Program-made: the position numbers and the translations under genes
The notes under the pieces: model-generated
What the model was told of the DNA's origin: nothing
Seen by the model: only the letters and a program-made list of their open reading frames with translations
The model's database searches: none
Shown here: positions 4,885 through 7,156 of the stretch, in pieces
How positions within the stretch are numbered: position 1 is the first letter of the stretch
Layout: each line of letters opens with the position of its first letter
Assembly: GCA_031272745.1 (NCBI GenBank)
Contig: JAISTF010000010.1
Location: 1 to 7,156 of the forward strand
Direction: 5' to 3'
From: Eubacteriales Family XIII. Incertae Sedis bacterium
GTDB lineage: Bacteria > Bacillota > Clostridia > Peptostreptococcales > Anaerovoracaceae
DNA length: 7,156 nt

Positions 4885-6810
4885 TCATTTTATGGTGATT
4901 TCTATGGTGGCTTTTTTGCCGCCGGCCTTGACGGTGATCTTTGCCGTGCCCTTCTTCAGCGCCGTCAGCTTGCCCGCCTTGTCCACGGACAGGACCGACG
5001 GCTTGCTGCTCTTGAAGGTGAGCACCGCGCCCGTCGCCTTGGCGGGGCTCACGCTCGCCTTCAGTGCCTTCGTCTTGCCGACGGCCAGCGTTTTCGGGGG
5101 CTTCTTCACCACCACCGCCTTGGCCTTCAGCGCCTTCGCGACCACCTTCACCGTGAACGTCTTGCTCTTGCCGCCTTCGGCGGTCACCGTGATCTTCGCC
5201 GTGCCCGCCTTGACCGCGGTCACCTTGCCCGTCGCCGCGTCCACCTTCGCCACCTTCGGCTTGCTGCTCGCCCACGTCAGCACGGGCTGCGCCGTATCGC
5301 CTTCCGCAAGGTCATACGCCACCGGTATCGTGATGCTGTTTTTCTTCACGACGTAGAACGTCGTCTGCGCCGCGCGGATCTGCGTCACCCGCGCGAGCGG
5401 CGGGTCGAGGTCGAAAATTTCTTTCGTCCAGCGCGCATAATACGTCACGTTCCCGGTGACCTTGGTCTCGGCCGTGACAGCCGTACCGCCCTCCGCCGCC
5501 GTGAACCAGCCATCGAAGGCATAGCCCTCGCGCGTGGGGGTGGGCATCGTGCCGACCGCCGCGCCGGCGTTCACGGACGAGGCCTGCGGCGACACGCTCC
5601 CGCCGTTCGCATCCCAGGTCACGGTGAACGGCACATTTGACGCGCCGCTGCCGGAAAGGGCGCCGCTCCCGCTGTACGTCCCGCCGTTCAGCGCCACCAT
5701 GCCGCTGTTTTCAATGCTGCCGTTGTTGACCAGCGCGCCCGCTATCCCGACCGAGCCACCGCTCGCCACGGTCACGCTCGCCCCCTCGGGCACGGTCAGC
5801 GTTGCCCCCGCAGCCACATTCAGCGTCTGCCCGCTGCCCACCGTGATGCTGATGGGATTCCCTTCGCCGTCGCTCAGTGTCATATCGCCGCGCACCGTCA
5901 TATCGCCCACAAGCTCATAGCCGCCGCCCTCGTCGACGATGGCATCGATATCTTTCGTGCCGCCGAAGCGGCTGACGATTCCTTTCGGCGCGCTCACGAT
6001 GGCATTTTCAATGGTGATGCTGCCAACAATGTCGTAGTCACCAGCGTCATACACGCCGTCGAGATCGTCATCCCAGCCGGAGGATATCGCAGCCACATCA
6101 CCGGCGGTTTCGATGAATACACTTCCGCCCTTGATGGCGATACTTCCTTCACCAGTACATATGCCGCCGTTATACGGATTATCTTCCGTTTGTTTGATAT
6201 TCACGGTAGGATTCCCTGAGATGACCACGTCGCCTTGCCAGCAACCGAGTCCAGACCAGCTGCCCTGCGCATATACGCTTAGCTCGCCTGAGATGCTGAT
6301 ACCGTCATCCGCATATATCCCGGCGCCCCCGTATTCGTAGCCCGCGTACCCGCCCACGGGCCAGCCGGCGTACAGCACGCTGTCCGCCGCGCCGCTGATG
6401 GCAACGGATCCCGGCGAAGAGCTACCGTAGTACACGGCGATCGGCGAATCATAGCCGCCGTACAGCGTCACCGTGCCGACGATTCGGATGTTCAGCGTTT
6501 CGCAGCCCCCGGCCCATACGCAATAGCCCGTGTAGTCCGTCAGCGTGAGCGTGTTGGTGGCCGGGTCATACGCCCAGCTGCCGTCCTGCGCGGAAAGATG
6601 GTTGACCGTGCCGCCGTTCACGATGTACACGGTGTCTTCCTCTTCGTACAGCACGAGCGTCATATCTTCCGGCGGATTCGCGGCGGCGTACGCTACCCCC
6701 GCCCCCGAAAACACGGACGCAAGCAAGACCGACGCGCAAATCAGCGCGCAGAGGACTGCCGAGAGGGCGCCCCTCCGGCCGCCATGTTTTTTCACCACTG
6801 ACGTCTTCAT
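4885..6810 (-). CDS. Exported surface protein: beta-rich N-terminal region, InlB B-repeat, two Big_2 domains
   Basis: A 641-residue protein. The start is the Met of MKTSVVKK, with GGGAGG nine bases upstream; an in-frame ATG at 6891 is rejected because it falls in the -10 box. Residues 1-42 are a signal peptide (KKHGGRR, hydrophobic LSAVLCALICASVLLA, cleavage after AYA). Residues about 50-300 are Gly/Ser/Tyr-rich beta strands with recurring SISG/VVISG/SIAIKGG/SITIEN steps, as in beta-helix or carbohydrate-binding-like domains. They include an acidic DDDLDGVYDAGD stretch (247-258) that may bind calcium. Residues 300-390 form a second repetitive beta region (TLNVAAGATLTVPEGASVTV). An InlB B-type repeat follows (394-462: WDANGGSV, GYAFDGWFT, TYYARWT), then two Big_2 Ig-like domains (474-558 and 562-640, each with a GTAKITV core). 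The tail is lysine-rich. No LPXTG motif, membrane anchor or SLH domain is visible, so it may be secreted or held non-covalently. Its promoter matches that of the two-component operon. Confidence 0.88.
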   Translation of the reverse strand: MKTSVVKKHGGRRGALSAVLCALICASVLLASVFSGAGVAYAAANPPEDMTLVLYEEEDTVYIVNGGTVNHLSAQDGSWAYDPATNTLTLTDYTGYCVWAGGCETLNIRIVGTVTLYGGYDSPIAVYYGSSSPGSVAISGAADSVLYAGWPVGGYAGYEYGGAGIYADDGISISGELSVYAQGSWSGLGCWQGDVVISGNPTVNIKQTEDNPYNGGICTGEGSIAIKGGSVFIETAGDVAAISSGWDDDLDGVYDAGDYDIVGSITIENAIVSAPKGIVSRFGGTKDIDAIVDEGGGYELVGDMTVRGDMTLSDGEGNPISITVGSGQTLNVAAGATLTVPEGASVTVASGGSVGIAGALVNNGSIENSGMVALNGGTYSGSGALSGSGASNVPFTVTWDANGGSVSPQASSVNAGAAVGTMPTPTREGYAFDGWFTAAEGGTAVTAETKVTGNVTYYARWTKEIFDLDPPLARVTQIRAAQTTFYVVKKNSITIPVAYDLAEGDTAQPVLTWASSKPKVAKVDAATGKVTAVKAGTAKITVTAEGGKSKTFTVKVVAKALKAKAVVVKKPPKTLAVGKTKALKASVSPAKATGAVLTFKSSKPSVLSVDKAGKLTALKKGTAKITVKAGGKKATIEITIK

Positions 6811-6886
6811 TTCATCCAACCTCCCAATCCGATGCGCCCGGCGCCTCGCACGAAGGAGCGCGGCGCGCCCCTCCAACCCTGCCCCC

Positions 6887-6915
6887 ATCATGGCACATTT
6901 CCCCGCGCCCGTCTA
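6887..6915 (-). promoter_or_regulatory. Promoter of the 641-residue surface-protein gene
   Basis: On the minus strand, TAGACG (6910-6915, four of six) and CATGAT (6887-6892, four of six) are separated by 17 bp. The boxes are weaker than in the operon promoter but identically placed relative to the 39-bp repeat. Alignment with 4571-4600 continues without gaps through the -10 region (13 of 18 bases over 6881-6898). Weak boxes beside a perfect operator suggest a promoter that depends on an activator. Confidence 0.65.
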
Positions 6916-6949
6916 TCATCCTGAGGATGATATTTCGAATATTTCCCGC
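6911..6949 (-). repeat. 39-bp operator-like repeat, copy 2 (surface-protein gene)
   Basis: Exact copy of 4601-4639, with inverted repeats at 6914-6932 and 6930-6942. The identity ends abruptly on both sides, while the flanking promoter bases are only partly similar. That pattern is expected if the 39 bp are under selection as a protein-binding site, or if they were copied as a unit. Confidence 0.75.
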
Positions 6950-6978
6950 AAATTGGCACGGAGCATCCTTTTCGGGCA

Positions 6979-7007
6979 TTGCCGAGGCCGCGAATCTCTG
7001 CTATGAT
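6979..7007 (+). promoter_or_regulatory. Sigma-70-type promoter of rubrerythrin
   Basis: TTGCCG (6979-6984, four of six) and TATGAT (7002-7007, five of six) are separated by 17 bp on the plus strand, with transcription expected near 7014. I see no PerR-type palindrome (TTATAAT-N-ATTATAA) next to it. Confidence 0.6.
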
Positions 7008-7072
7008 GAAGACACTCACGGTCATTACGAGACGGAGAAAGCAGTGTTATTCAAAAAACGGAGGTAAGTGAC

Positions 7073-7156
7073 ATGGCAATCGATCCAAAACTGAAGGGCA
7101 CGAAGACAGAGGCCAATTTGATGGAAGCGTTTTCGGGCGAGTCGCAGGCGCGCAAC
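7073..7156 (+). CDS. rbr: Rubrerythrin, N-terminal 28 residues (C-terminus outside window)
   Basis: The frame opens at an ATG preceded by GGAGG eight bases upstream and remains open to the right edge. The residues KLKGTKTEANLMEAFSGESQARN match the conserved start of rubrerythrins, in which LKGTKTE..L..AF.GESQARN opens the first helix of the ferritin-like diiron domain; a glutamate in this segment is an iron ligand. Rubrerythrin reduces hydrogen peroxide in anaerobes and microaerophiles using a diiron site and, in the classical form, a C-terminal rubredoxin domain, which would lie beyond the window. It is divergent from the surface-protein gene with its own promoter, so it is probably not part of the same transcription unit. 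This is the best lifestyle clue in the window, pointing to an anaerobe. Confidence 0.9.
   Translation, partial: MAIDPKLKGTKTEANLMEAFSGESQARN

Larger units (their letters stand above)
6811..7072. other. Divergent intergenic region between the surface-protein and rubrerythrin genes
   Basis: No gene within. It holds the surface-protein leader (about 70 bases, GC-rich), its promoter (6887-6915), the second 39-bp repeat (6911-6949), and a rubrerythrin promoter on the plus strand (6979-7007) with a leader of about 60 bases. The two -35 boxes are about 64 bp apart, with the 39-bp repeat between them. Confidence 0.75.

Noticed and set aside
6811..6891. 27-codon N-terminal extension of the 641-residue surface protein
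   Set aside because: The ATG at 6891 lies in the promoter -10, the extension would put Arg-rich residues ahead of a clean signal peptide, and the ribosome site precedes the start at 6810.

Overview
The window reads as chromosome from a high-GC, probably anaerobic Gram-positive bacterium. The evidence is strong GGAGG-type ribosome binding sites, the start of a rubrerythrin gene, and two exported proteins built from InlB B-type, Ig-like (Big_2) and thrombospondin type 3-like modules. That mix fits gut-type Clostridia or Coriobacteriia. The sequence alone does not separate them, and there is no rRNA or complete housekeeping gene to decide.

Layout, left to right: (1) the N-terminal 260 residues of an exported modular surface protein, minus strand, running off the left edge (1-782). 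(2) A 136-bp gap holding a direct-repeat/inverted-repeat element and a possible promoter and terminator. (3) A tightly overlapping three-gene two-component operon on the minus strand, transcribed in the order response regulator (3896-4525), 7TM sensor with a degenerate kinase region (2361-3899), and bona fide histidine kinase (919-2364). Both junctions are 4-bp ATGA overlaps. (4) A 359-bp non-coding gap (4526-4884) with the operon promoter, an operator-like 39-bp repeat, three GAAAA(A)TCG motifs and a small inverted-repeat element. (5) A complete 641-residue exported protein, minus strand (4885-6810). (6) A divergent intergenic region (6811-7072) with a second exact copy of the 39-bp repeat and a separate plus-strand promoter. 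(7) The first 28 codons of rubrerythrin, plus strand (7073-7156).

The main observation is that the two-component operon and the 641-residue surface-protein gene have matching promoters. An identical 39-bp block with two overlapping inverted repeats abuts and partly overlaps the -35 box, and each has a 17-bp spacer and a CATRAT -10 box. Both are aligned without gaps over about 69 bp. The simplest reading is an autoregulated signalling system that activates its own operon and the neighbouring surface-protein gene through the same operator. The membrane 7TM protein would sense, the second kinase would phosphorylate, and the LuxR-type regulator would bind the palindrome. The promoter geometry is seen directly. 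The regulatory wiring is inferred.
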